This document shows, piece after piece, positions 1 to 7,644 of a stretch of 64,000 nt of DNA. The stretch covers positions 49,629-113,628 of the forward strand of contig NZ_LMSJ01000010.1 of the NCBI RefSeq assembly GCF_001428105.1, written 5' to 3'. The stretch is from Paenibacillus sp. Soil766. Its GTDB lineage: Bacteria > Bacillota > Bacilli > Paenibacillales > NBRC-103111. Made by a program: the position numbers and the translations under genes. Below the pieces are notes generated by a model, which saw nothing but the letters and a program-made list of their open reading frames with translations, ran no database searches and was not told where the DNA came from. Every line of letters starts with the position of its first letter. Position 1 is the stretch's first letter.

Positions 1-790
1 ATGACTGCGTGTTAGGTTTTCACCAATCGCTTCTGTCTCGCAAGGCGTACTCAGGTCGCCAACAGCCCTTTATCCTTTGACGTGCTTTCGCCATCGGCGG
101 GACGTACCCTCTTGGAACTGTTCCCTTACGTTTAAGGCGTTTACGATCTCCACTCACTAGAACTCACAGTCTTTGACGAAGCACATTCCCTTTGCCTCTG
201 TCTTCCCTCTTTTGGAGTGGAAGCAGGTTATGCGACTTGATTTTTTTTCCACGGCCTTGAACTGCTCCAAAAAAAAAAACTCCGCGCATACTCATCTGAG
301 CTTTATCCTCCAGACTGTTACCAGCTTTCATCGGCTCAGACTTATTCACTACTACGGAATGATCCGCCATCTCGCAGTTCGTCGATTTGGCTTTCCCCTT
401 CGGGTTATACCTCGCCTACCTCACACGCGTTAGCGTAGAGGAAACTACGAGACTTCCCTCAGTTATCTGCGCATTCTGTTCCATCCATCCTGACCCTAAT
501 CACGTCGATGAGTCTTACAGGTCGTATCCCTTTCGTGCTTTCCTGTAAGATATGCCAAGGCATAGATTTCCCCGTTTTATCGGCGGGTCACCCAGCATCT
601 CCGCCACCTCTGGTTCACTGCATTCCGGGCTGGACTTTGCCTGCAGGCCCTTCGGATTCCCCCTCGCGGGGGACACCCTGCCAATCCTTCTCCTATTAGA
701 GGTAGGATCTCTGCTTCGGCTACGGCACTTTAAAGGGTAAAGTTACCGAGTGGATTTGAACCACTTAGATTGCGCGACTGTGAGGCGCAC
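1..790 (-). mobile_element. group II intron, 5' part (class C-like), truncated by window edge
   Basis: Read on the minus strand, the element starts with GTGCGCC at 790, the usual 5' boundary of a bacterial group II intron, and continues as GC-rich, hairpin-dense sequence without a convincing long reading frame, as expected for ribozyme domains I to III. The upstream exon is a Rho-independent terminator (796-819) whose T-run ends one base before the intron. Insertion directly behind a terminator hairpin is the known habit of class C introns. A 68-codon open frame at 164-370 has no recognisable reverse-transcriptase motif, so I do not call it the intron protein. The maturase and domains V and VI would lie to the left of the window. 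Class C is inferred from the site; only the start and the context are seen. Confidence 0.72.
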
Positions 791-795
791 GAAAA

Positions 796-819
796 AAAAG
801 CACCCCAAAGGGTGCTTTT
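796..819 (-). terminator. Rho-independent terminator of the CcdC-like gene
   Basis: The hairpin AAAAGCACCC-CAAA-GGGTGCTTTT lies just behind the stop of the minus-strand gene that ends at 837. On the minus strand it is followed by a T-run and then by the group II intron boundary. It is one of five near-identical GCACCC/GGGTGC terminators in this window. Confidence 0.85.
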
Positions 820-836
820 CAATCCAACTATCTGTG

Positions 837-1328
837 CTAACTCGCACTCACTTTCCGATACTTGAGGAAGCTGCCAATCCGCCACACGCAAATGTACAAA
901 TACGCCATAACCATCGTTAACACAGCGAATTCCGAGGGATCCAAACCTTTGAAATACTGAGATAATATCAATCGGACCGCGATAACGGCAATGATGACAT
1001 ATTTGAAATTGGGGTTAGGCTTCGAATAGACTAAACCATCCTCCCGCTTCTCATACCTTGTGTGGTACAGCATAATACTGCCTAATGCCACGCCGAGGAC
1101 GCCTGCACACAGCAACTCCCAAATAGCTGGTATATGAAAAGGATGATCCGGTACATGTGTCAAAGAGTTAATACTAAGCCCAAATACAATGAGCAGCAGG
1201 AAGACAGGAATGAGCATGCCTCTCCCTTTGTTGCGAATTGGTTTGGCTTTCCCTCGCGTTCTAAGCCAAATAACTAAAATGATAACTACTGCACCGATTC
1301 CATAACCGATGAGTGTTTCAGCATTCAT
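837..1328 (-). CDS. CcdC-like (DUF1453) membrane protein
   Basis: A 163-residue protein with four or five hydrophobic segments (about 5-22, 38-54, 68-86, 107-123, 132-150), basic loops and a start MNAETLIGYGIGAVV. Length and layout fit the CcdC/YneJ family of Bacilli, small membrane proteins encoded near cytochrome c maturation genes in Bacillus, with no firmly established biochemical role. Here it stands alone: the next gene upstream (1607-2665, same strand) is separated by a repeat and its own terminator, and its own terminator follows at 796-819. The family call rests on overall pattern, so a generic DUF1453 protein is the safe name. Confidence 0.7.
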   Translation of the reverse strand: MNAETLIGYGIGAVVIILVIWLRTRGKAKPIRNKGRGMLIPVFLLLIVFGLSINSLTHVPDHPFHIPAIWELLCAGVLGVALGSIMLYHTRYEKREDGLVYSKPNPNFKYVIIAVIAVRLILSQYFKGLDPSEFAVLTMVMAYLYICVWRIGSFLKYRKVSAS

Positions 1329-1423
1329 ATCCTAGTGCCCCTTTCGATAACAAGTTCTACAGAAATTATACGGTTACTCGTTAGGATTTACCTCCGTCTT
1401 AAGACCGACACTACGCAATCCGA

Positions 1424-1550
1424 TATGAGAAAAACTTCTATCGAAGTCCTTCGAGGATGAGCGACCGCGTTTCAAAGGTGGTTTTTATCGCCAATAAGAA
1501 TTTGTTCTTCCGAGCATCGGAAACTTATCAATTCTTATGTGGTAAAAAAT
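1424..1550. repeat. interspersed structured repeat, family R1, copy 1
   Basis: About 127 bp nearly identical to 20629-20752, with a partial copy at 22768-22800. It contains nested inverted repeats: ATAAGAATT (1494-1502) pairs with AATTCTTAT (1532-1540), enclosing CCGAGCATCGG; a further hairpin CTTC-TATC-GAAG lies to its left. In copy 2 the inner hairpin reads CCGAGCCTCGG, so pairing is kept despite the base change. There is no coding potential. It may be a MITE-like or REP-like element or a transcribed structured RNA; the sequence does not decide. Confidence 0.8.
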
Positions 1551-1552
1551 TG

Positions 1553-1576
1553 GAAAAAGCACCCCTCAGGGTGCCT
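1553..1576 (-). terminator. terminator of the ferredoxin-NADP reductase gene
   Basis: AAAAAGCACCC-CTCA-GGGTGC, 31 bases behind the stop codon at 1607. The minus strand ends in TTTTT. Same hairpin family as at 796, 7336, 12524 and 17461. Confidence 0.85.
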
Positions 1577-1606
1577 GTTTAAGTAGCTGTATGTAGCTTT
1601 TCCAGA

Positions 1607-2665
1607 TTACGATTGAAACATTTGCTTCACTAACTCTTTGTTCCGCTTCTTAAAGGCTTGATTATGCGAAGAGACCATCCCGAACTTCTCTGCTGTAGGC
1701 TGAATGTACTGTTTTGCTTTATTTACCGCATTCGCCGCGTCTTGGAAGGCTCCCGCGATCAGATGAACTTTGCCTGGATGATTAAGAATGTCCCCAGCTG
1801 CATATAGTCCTGGCACAGAGGATTCACTGTTCGCGTTACCCGCGATATAGTAATTCTCCGCTCGCGCGATCTCGATTTCACTATTCTCCAGCAAGGTCGT
1901 GTCACGATCATAGCCATGGTTGATAATCACTTCGTCCACCAACACAGATGAAATCTCGCCTGTTTCATGATTCGTCAGCTCAACGCGTTCAATCGATGCG
2001 TCCTCACCAGCAGCAAATAGCTTCGTAATGGAGCTATTCAAGTGACAGATCACGGAACTGTTCTGTAGCTGCTTCACTTGGGCTTCGTGTCCAGTCAGCT
2101 GCTCTTTGCGATAGCTGAGAATGACTTGCTTGGCGACAGGCTCCAATTCATTCGCCCAGTCGACAGCCGAGTTGCCGCCACCTGAAATGACGACAGTCTT
2201 GTTCTTGAAGCGTCCAAGCGATTTCACCGTGTAGTTCAAATTCGAAACTTCGTAGCGCTCTGCACCTTCAATCTCTAGCTTTTTCGGGTTAAGGATGCCA
2301 GAGCCGACAGCGACGATCACGGTTTTGGAGTAATGAAGCTGACCTGATGTCGTGCGCAGGACGAAGATATCCTCTTCGTTTTTAGCGATAGCTTCAACTT
2401 TCTCATTCAGCACCACTTCAGGGCTAAACGTAAGTCCTTGCTCTACAAGCTGATTGATCAGCTTCGCTCCTGGCGTCGGCGTGACGCCACCTACGTCCCA
2501 AATCATTTTTTCGGGGTATACATGTATTTTGCCGCCGAGGTGCGGTTGAAATTCAATGATTTTGGTCTTCATTTCACGGAGTCCACTATAGAATGCCGAG
2601 TACAAACCCGCTGGTCCCCCGCCAATAACCGTGACATCAAACAACTCGTTCTGTTCCATGCTCAT
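1607..2665 (-). CDS. ferredoxin/flavodoxin-NADP+ reductase type 2 (YumC/YcgT family)
   Basis: A 352-residue FAD/NAD(P)-dependent oxidoreductase of the thioredoxin-reductase-like fold that passes electrons between NADPH and ferredoxin or flavodoxin. Seen: N-terminal FAD-binding GGGPAG (residues 16-21), a second dinucleotide motif SGGGNSAVDWA near 160-170, and a C-terminal AAGDI flavin motif near 288-292. There is no CxxC redox pair, which separates it from thioredoxin reductase. The start with AAGGAG 5 bases upstream is preferred over the internal ATG two codons later. A Fur-type box lies 28 bp upstream of the start, matching the iron control known for B. subtilis YcgT. It is monocistronic, with its own terminator. 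Confidence 0.9.
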   Translation of the reverse strand: MSMEQNELFDVTVIGGGPAGLYSAFYSGLREMKTKIIEFQPHLGGKIHVYPEKMIWDVGGVTPTPGAKLINQLVEQGLTFSPEVVLNEKVEAIAKNEEDIFVLRTTSGQLHYSKTVIVAVGSGILNPKKLEIEGAERYEVSNLNYTVKSLGRFKNKTVVISGGGNSAVDWANELEPVAKQVILSYRKEQLTGHEAQVKQLQNSSVICHLNSSITKLFAAGEDASIERVELTNHETGEISSVLVDEVIINHGYDRDTTLLENSEIEIARAENYYIAGNANSESSVPGLYAAGDILNHPGKVHLIAGAFQDAANAVNKAKQYIQPTAEKFGMVSSHNQAFKKRNKELVKQMFQS

Positions 2666-2692
2666 TCCACTCCTTAAGTCACCAATTGCGAT

Positions 2693-2707
2693 TGAGAATC
2701 ATTATTA
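2693..2707 (-). promoter_or_regulatory. Fur box upstream of the ferredoxin-NADP reductase
   Basis: TGAGAATCATTATTA matches the 7-1-7 Fur consensus TGATAATnATTATCA at 12 of 14 defined positions and extends on the right with a further AATGA half. It sits where an operator for the minus-strand gene at 2665 should be. Iron-repressed expression is inferred. Confidence 0.75.
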
Positions 2708-2846
2708 ATGAATGATACTGCGTTTTGATGATTTTATCAACTGAAAAAATGCTGAACACGGTTGAACGTGATACTACCAGCCGTATTACCTGTCACAAAG
2801 AGTGCAGTGAACATCCTAGTCGCTCGAGCTGCAATCGTCGCAACGC

Positions 2847-2880
2847 AAAAACGCCCAGACACCAACAGTGTCTAAGCGTT
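2847..2880 (-). terminator. terminator of the TCS1 operon
   Basis: AACGCccAGACAC-CAAC(A)-GTGTCTaaGCGTT, followed on the minus strand by a T-run. It lies directly behind the histidine kinase stop at 2890. Confidence 0.75.
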
Positions 2881-2889
2881 CCTCTCTTT

Positions 2890-4275
2890 CTACACAGGGA
2901 TCCGCACGCGAAATGTGCTGCCAACCCCCTGCTGACTCTCTACCTGGATCGTCCCTTGCGCGGCATCCACCAGGTTCTTCGCGATGGCTAGTCCCAGCCC
3001 ATGACCGCCAACCTGCCGGGTCCGAGCCTTATCCTGCCGGTAAAACCGATCAAAAACACGCGGAAGCGCCTCCGGCGCAATCCCCATTCCGTTATCCCTT
3101 ACATCTAGCGTAAGATAACGAACTCCCTTATCCACCTTGTCCGCTAGGATAATGTGCACGTCTCCACCATCCAGCGTATATTTAATCGCATTATCGATAA
3201 GAATCACGAGTAATTGTGTCAATTTACCTCGATCCCACTCCACGTTCAGCTGGTCAGGCACATGCAGCTGCAGCGTCAAGCCTCTGGACTGCGCTGCGGG
3301 CAGCAGCTTCGCTATTACGCTTTCGGCGGCTGCTTTCACCTGGAAAACTGTCAGCTCTAACACGAACTCGTCAGCATCCGACCGAGCCAGCTGCAAGAGC
3401 TCGCTGGTCAGCTTCGTGATGGCGTTGACCTCATCTTTCATGCCCTTCAACACGTTATTCGTGAAGGGATTGGCCTCATCCGCATCGAGCTGCAGCGCCT
3501 CTATGGAGGTAAGCATGACGCTGAGCGGGGTACGAAGCTCATGCGAAGCATCGGCAACGAATTCGCGTTGCCGCTCATACGCTTGGGCAATCGGAATGAT
3601 CGCTCTACGCGCCATCCGATGACTGAACCACAGCGCGAGCACGAAGAAGAGCAACGCCATTCCTAGCATCAGGATGAGCAATAAGCGAAAAAGCTGATGC
3701 TGAAAGGTAACCTCCTTCCCCACATATAAGGTACCAATCAACTGTCCGTTCTTCTTAAGTTCCCGAGTGGTCACTAGAAACCGGGCATCCTCCCCGTTCA
3801 GCGGCCGACCTTGCACATCTACCGAGGGTTGATCGAACGTCTGCAATGTCGCTTGCTGAGTCCGCTTTCCCTTAAACTGACCTTTCGCGATGAAAGCCAT
3901 CATCTGCTCTCGCAGTTCCGGCTGTGTCTCATCACCTAATTGCACATTGCCTGTATCGGATATGAGGTAATAGAACGATTGATCCGCGCTGATCGAGAAA
4001 GCATCCTCCACCGAGCGTGGCGGCTGACGCTTCGGGTTGGTGTCCCCATCCACCCACTTCTGCAAAACCTGCAGCTCACTATTCGTTAACTCCGTCAGAC
4101 GGGAGCGTTGATCGCTCCAAATGAACACATACAGCAACGCATACACAATAACTACAAATAGCCCGAGAAAAATCATCAGCACACCGCTATATTGCAGCGT
4201 AAGTTTATTGCGTGTCTGGTCAAATAAATTCCCTTCAGACAGGCGCTTATCCAGCCAGTTCTTGTTACGCTTCAA
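2890..4275 (-). CDS. sensor histidine kinase of TCS1
   Basis: 461 residues. Transmembrane segments at about 31-52 and 195-217 enclose a 140-residue extracellular sensor region that I do not recognise. The cytoplasmic part begins almost directly with the HisKA box, ADASHELRTPL, with His245 as phospho-acceptor, and I see no clear HAMP domain. The HATPase part shows the N box (ILIDNAIKYT), the DNGMGI G1 box and GGHGLGLAI G2 box. The gene overlaps the response regulator upstream by 11 bases, which indicates translational coupling. The operon faces away from the secreted protein at 5079, a likely target (see the operator at 5000-5032). The ligand is unknown. Confidence 0.92.
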   Translation of the reverse strand: MKRNKNWLDKRLSEGNLFDQTRNKLTLQYSGVLMIFLGLFVVIVYALLYVFIWSDQRSRLTELTNSELQVLQKWVDGDTNPKRQPPRSVEDAFSISADQSFYYLISDTGNVQLGDETQPELREQMMAFIAKGQFKGKRTQQATLQTFDQPSVDVQGRPLNGEDARFLVTTRELKKNGQLIGTLYVGKEVTFQHQLFRLLLILMLGMALLFFVLALWFSHRMARRAIIPIAQAYERQREFVADASHELRTPLSVMLTSIEALQLDADEANPFTNNVLKGMKDEVNAITKLTSELLQLARSDADEFVLELTVFQVKAAAESVIAKLLPAAQSRGLTLQLHVPDQLNVEWDRGKLTQLLVILIDNAIKYTLDGGDVHIILADKVDKGVRYLTLDVRDNGMGIAPEALPRVFDRFYRQDKARTRQVGGHGLGLAIAKNLVDAAQGTIQVESQQGVGSTFRVRIPV

Positions 4276-4939
4276 TTTTATACCCTACGCCTCTCACGCT
4301 CTGAATGAGCTCCCGTGCATCGGAAGACTCCAGCTTCTTACGAATTAATTTGACGATCGCGTCGATCGATTTTAAATTCACATCAGCATCTAAGCCCCAT
4401 ACTTTATCTAAAATAACCTCACGCGTAAGCGTCCGCCCCTTATTCTGCAGCAGCAGGTCTAGAATCTGAAATTCACGCGGAGACAACTGAATCTCTTGTC
4501 CGCCCTGCCGAACAATCTGATTCGTCCGCTGCAGCTCCAGCTCTCCCATGCGCACAACGTCGTCCTGCAAAGGAACGAAGCTTCTGCGCATTAACGCCCG
4601 CAAGCGTGCCAACAGCTCGTCCATTTCAAAAGGCTTCACAAGATAATCATCCGCTCCCGCATCCAGTCCATCAACCCGATCTCGCAGCCCATCTTTGGCT
4701 GTCAGCATAAGAATAGCTCCGCGATATCCAGCCTGACGCAGCCTAGCACAGGTGTCACGCCCATCTCCCTCAGGCATCATCCAATCGAGAATGACCACAT
4801 CATAGCTGGAGGCTGTGGCGTAGTCGAAGGCATCGTTCCCCGTTTGCACCCAATCGACGCTGCAGCCTGTCTTCTTTTTCAACATATACGTCGTTAGCTC
4901 GCCTAATTTCACGTCATCTTCCGCTAATAAAAGCTTCAT
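4265..4939 (-). CDS. OmpR/PhoB-family response regulator of TCS1
   Basis: 224 residues. Receiver domain with the acidic pair EDD (7-9), phospho-acceptor Asp52 in VVILDWMMP, and the conserved Lys in YLVKPFEM near 104. The C-terminal winged helix (about 128-222) ends in the usual VRGVGYKIEA. First gene of the operon with the kinase. The 139-bp intergenic region to the divergent secreted protein contains two TTTCACC direct repeats 11 bp apart, the expected spacing for an OmpR-type dimer, so control of both directions by this regulator is inferred. Confidence 0.93.
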   Translation of the reverse strand: MKLLLAEDDVKLGELTTYMLKKKTGCSVDWVQTGNDAFDYATASSYDVVILDWMMPEGDGRDTCARLRQAGYRGAILMLTAKDGLRDRVDGLDAGADDYLVKPFEMDELLARLRALMRRSFVPLQDDVVRMGELELQRTNQIVRQGGQEIQLSPREFQILDLLLQNKGRTLTREVILDKVWGLDADVNLKSIDAIVKLIRKKLESSDARELIQSVRGVGYKIEA

Positions 4940-4999
4940 CTCCCGCCACCTTCTCTCATTCGCTCTATTACTTTCAAGTATAATCTATCGCCTTCGGGC

Positions 5000-5032
5000 T
5001 TTCACCGTAATTTCACCAAGTGGGGGTAAGAT
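5000..5032 (+). promoter_or_regulatory. predicted TCS1 operator and promoter
   Basis: Direct repeat TTTCACC (5000-5006), 4-nt spacer, TTTCACC (5011-5017), then 9 nt and a -10-like TAAGAT (5027-5032). A start site near 5039 would leave a leader of about 40 nt to the ATG at 5079. On the opposite strand the same repeats (GGTGAAA) lie 17 nt before TATACT, a plausible -10 for the TCS1 operon. Repeats and spacing are seen; binding by the neighbouring regulator is inferred. Confidence 0.6.
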
Positions 5033-5078
5033 AGGTCTCATGGAACAACAAATCTACGAAAACGAAGGGAAGATCCCC

Positions 5079-5894
5079 ATGAAAACAAAAATGAAAATCA
5101 TTCTAGCAAGCGCATTTTCCGTTGTATTAGCAGGCAGCAGCGTAATTGCTTTAAGCGCGAATAGCCAAGTATTCGCTGCAACCGACACAACGCAAACGTC
5201 TGCCCCGCAGGATAAGCCAGCTAAGCCGAAACCAAGACAAGGAGAAGCCGGCAAGCCAGGCGACCCTCGCGTTAATGGTCACAATCCGCCTCCGCATAAC
5301 CGTGATGGTGTGGATTGCCTGGGGCAAGAAGAAGGAGCTCCACCAACAACTCCTGCCAACTCTGCTCCTTCAACTGGTGAAGCAACTAGCGGAATTACGA
5401 ATCCTTCTACCTATTCCGTCGTGATATCAGGTGGTCTCACCACAGATCCTCAGGACAAAGGACGGCCCGTTGTGCTGATTGCCGCCGCTCTTGGCGTACC
5501 TACCGAGGTGTTTCGAGAAGCTTTTAGCGGAGTGACGCCATCTGGGTTAGACAGCCAACCGAGTCATGAACTCGCACAGCGCAACAAAGCCGCTTTAATG
5601 AAGGTACTTGGGCCTTACGGCATCACCAATGAGCGTCTGGATGAGGTGTCTAACTTCTACCGTTACAACGGGAGTCGAACAGCTACTTGGCAAAAGACCT
5701 CCGCAACCGCAACAGCCATCGTCACTGAAGGTGTGGTGACTGGCGTTACGATCACAAATCCGGGAGCCGGCTATTCCTCCACGCCAACAGTTACCATTAC
5801 CGGGCCTACTGGCACCGTGACGGCTAAAGCCGTGGTGACGTATACGCAAGATTTTAAGACAAATGGCAGCATCACCTCGATTACCCTCGATTAA
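5079..5894 (+). CDS. secreted protein of unknown function, likely TCS1 target
   Basis: I choose the ATG at 5079 (AAGGGAAG upstream) over the in-frame ATG at 5040, which would coincide with the predicted transcription start. The 271-residue product begins MKTKMKIILA with a signal peptide that ends near SQVFAA. A Pro/Lys/Gly-rich linker (DKPAKPKPRQ) follows, then a middle region with VVLIAAALGVPTEVFREAF and LGPYGITNERLDEVSNFYRY, and a C-terminal segment with GAGYSSTPTVTITG, a short beta-type motif found in extracellular and phage structural proteins. No catalytic motif is recognised. Divergent from TCS1 and followed by its own terminator. It could be a sensed partner or an envelope stress effector. 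Confidence 0.8.
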   Translation: MKTKMKIILASAFSVVLAGSSVIALSANSQVFAATDTTQTSAPQDKPAKPKPRQGEAGKPGDPRVNGHNPPPHNRDGVDCLGQEEGAPPTTPANSAPSTGEATSGITNPSTYSVVISGGLTTDPQDKGRPVVLIAAALGVPTEVFREAFSGVTPSGLDSQPSHELAQRNKAALMKVLGPYGITNERLDEVSNFYRYNGSRTATWQKTSATATAIVTEGVVTGVTITNPGAGYSSTPTVTITGPTGTVTAKAVVTYTQDFKTNGSITSITLD

Positions 5895-5900
5895 ATGAGA

Positions 5901-5938
5901 AGGAGCTTGTCACAGATCAACTGTGGCGAGCTCCTTTT
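5901..5938 (+). terminator. Rho-independent terminator
   Basis: AGGAGCTtGtCACAG-ATCAA-CTGTGGCGAGCTCCT with TTTTCTCG after it, directly behind the secreted protein gene. Confidence 0.85.
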
Positions 5939-5985
5939 CTCGTTAATATTTGGCACAACTGGAACCATTCATTCTCATAACTGCC

Positions 5986-6015
5986 TTGTTTCCAAACGAA
6001 GAATGGTAGTATCAT
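5986..6015 (+). promoter_or_regulatory. possible sigma-A promoter of the MFS gene
   Basis: TTGTTT (5986-5991), 18-nt spacer, TATCAT (6010-6015). Placed 37 bp before the start codon. A weak match, offered only because the position is right. Confidence 0.35.
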
Positions 6016-6052
6016 AGGGAGATACTTAAATTAACCAGAGGTAAATTAAATC

Positions 6053-7324
6053 ATGAAAATGAGAGATTGGGACATTAATTTAAAAATCCGCCTCGGCGGA
6101 GAAACCGCTTTTAACGTTATTTTTTGGGCATTCTTTCCGTTCTTATCGATCTACTTCGCCAATTCGTTCGGTAAAGGTTGGACGGGTATTCTTCTTGTCT
6201 TATCGCAGGCGCTTTCTGTGTTCGGCAATTTACTCGGCGGCTACAGCGCAGATCGGTTCGGGCGCAAAAGAATGATGGTGATTGCCGCTTTGGGACAAGC
6301 GCTCGGTTATGGCATCTTCGCACTGGCCGCTTCTCCATGGCTGGCCATGCCAGTTATGAGCTTTATCGGCTTCAGTTTCGCCAGCTTTTGCGGATCATTG
6401 TATTGGCCTGCCAGCCAAGCTATGGTGGCGGATGTGGTGGATGAGGAGCATCGTTCGAGCGTGTTCGCTATCTTTTATACAACCGCAAACATGGCTGTTG
6501 TTGTAGGACCTCTACTCGGCTCCCTCCTCTATAAGGATAATCCGTATCTCGTACTGGCCGCAGCTGCTGTGGTTTGCGTACTACTCGCACTCATGATGGC
6601 ACGACGCTTACACGAAACGCTGCCAAAGCAGCTTGCGGATCGCCATCGCGCACAGGGGGACACCCCTTGGTACCATGCCATCGCGGTGCAGCTGCGCGAC
6701 TACAAAATCATCGCCACGGACCGCGTATTCCTGCTGTTCGTCATCGCTGGCGTGCTGCTTTCGCAGACCTTCATGCAGCTGGACTTACTTTTTCCCGTCT
6801 TCTTGGAAGAAACAATGCCACTCACGACGATCTTCTCCTACAATGACTGGGATCTCCAGCTCACGGGTAAACAACTGTTCGGCTTGATCGTCTCCGAGAA
6901 CGGTCTATTCGTCGCCATTTTTACGGTCATCGTGACCAAATGGATGCTCGCGTACCGCGATCGCTATGTGTTCATCGGCGGAGCCCTCTTCTATGCGCTG
7001 GGCATGGTGATGTTCTGCCAGATGTCTACCTTCTGGGGATTAACCATCGCCATAGCTGTCTTCACGCTTGCTGAGCTCATGTCCGCAGGACCACAGCAAG
7101 CTTTCGTGTCCAGACTGGCGCCGGACCATATTCGCGGCCAATATTTTGCTGCCTCGAGCTTGCGTTATACACTCGGGCGCACCATAGCACCGCTATCGAT
7201 CCCGATCAGCTCGTGGATCGGCTTTACTTGGACGTTCATCTTGTTGGCGGCACTTGCTGTATTGTCGGCAGCCATCTATAACATGATGTTTAATCAGTAT
7301 GATAAGCAGACTGCGGTGCAGTAG
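6053..7324 (+). CDS. MFS drug/metabolite efflux transporter
   Basis: 423 residues with about twelve hydrophobic segments, the usual length of a 12-TM DHA1-type major facilitator. The loop 2-3 signature reads GGYSADRFGRKR (about 63-74) and a motif-C-like stretch VVVGPLLGSLLY follows near 150. An insertion between helices 7 and 8 (EETMPLTTIFSYNDWDLQ) is longer than usual. Start at ATG 6053 with AGAGG some 12 bases upstream; an ATG two codons later is possible. Monocistronic between two terminators. Substrate cannot be inferred from the sequence. Confidence 0.88.
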   Translation: MKMRDWDINLKIRLGGETAFNVIFWAFFPFLSIYFANSFGKGWTGILLVLSQALSVFGNLLGGYSADRFGRKRMMVIAALGQALGYGIFALAASPWLAMPVMSFIGFSFASFCGSLYWPASQAMVADVVDEEHRSSVFAIFYTTANMAVVVGPLLGSLLYKDNPYLVLAAAAVVCVLLALMMARRLHETLPKQLADRHRAQGDTPWYHAIAVQLRDYKIIATDRVFLLFVIAGVLLSQTFMQLDLLFPVFLEETMPLTTIFSYNDWDLQLTGKQLFGLIVSENGLFVAIFTVIVTKWMLAYRDRYVFIGGALFYALGMVMFCQMSTFWGLTIAIAVFTLAELMSAGPQQAFVSRLAPDHIRGQYFAASSLRYTLGRTIAPLSIPISSWIGFTWTFILLAALAVLSAAIYNMMFNQYDKQTAVQ

Positions 7325-7335
7325 GTTGGAAGTTG

Positions 7336-7362
7336 GAAAAAGCACCCGTGAGGGTGCTTTTT
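7336..7362 (+). terminator. terminator of the MFS gene
   Basis: GAAAAAGCACCC-GTGA-GGGTGCTTTTTC behind the stop codon at 7324; symmetrical, so it could work in both directions. Member of the five-fold GCACCC hairpin family. Confidence 0.9.
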
Positions 7363-7432
7363 CTTCAACATGTGCATGGTTATGGTATCTGAGGTGGTGG
7401 AGAAAAGGGCTACATCTTACTCGTCTGATCAA

Positions 7433-7620
7433 ATAACTGGAAAATAGGTAGTTAATTTCGACGATTTTCTCTATAAATTAACTTTAACTGGAAAACATAC
7501 AGTTATTTTCGCTCCGATCTCACTTTTCCGACGGAATGGATACATTTAGATGTAGAAAATCCAGCTATTCATCTCAATGTGCAAAAAATCTAGAAATTAG
7601 ATGGAGAAAATCCATCTAAA
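7433..7620. repeat. intergenic repeat family R2, copy A
   Basis: AT-rich block built from a recurring phrase TAACTGGAAAAyATrCAGTTA and its near-inverse TGGAGAAAATCCATCTAA. The same phrases recur at 11541-11690 and 22522-22730. There is no open frame. It fills the 320-bp gap between the MFS terminator and the nuclease gene. Confidence 0.7.
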
Positions 7621-7644
7621 CAAAGCCCCTTGACCCGCAGCAAT

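Noticed and set aside
164..370. 68-codon frame inside the intron as the start of the maturase
   Set aside because: No reverse-transcriptase or maturase motif, it ends early, and it contains a slippery T11 run. I leave the maturase as lying outside the window.
748..766. tRNA T-arm-like sequence (AGTGGTTCAAATCCACT on the minus strand)
   Set aside because: No acceptor, D or anticodon arm fits around it; it lies inside the group II intron near its 5' end and is better seen as a ribozyme hairpin.
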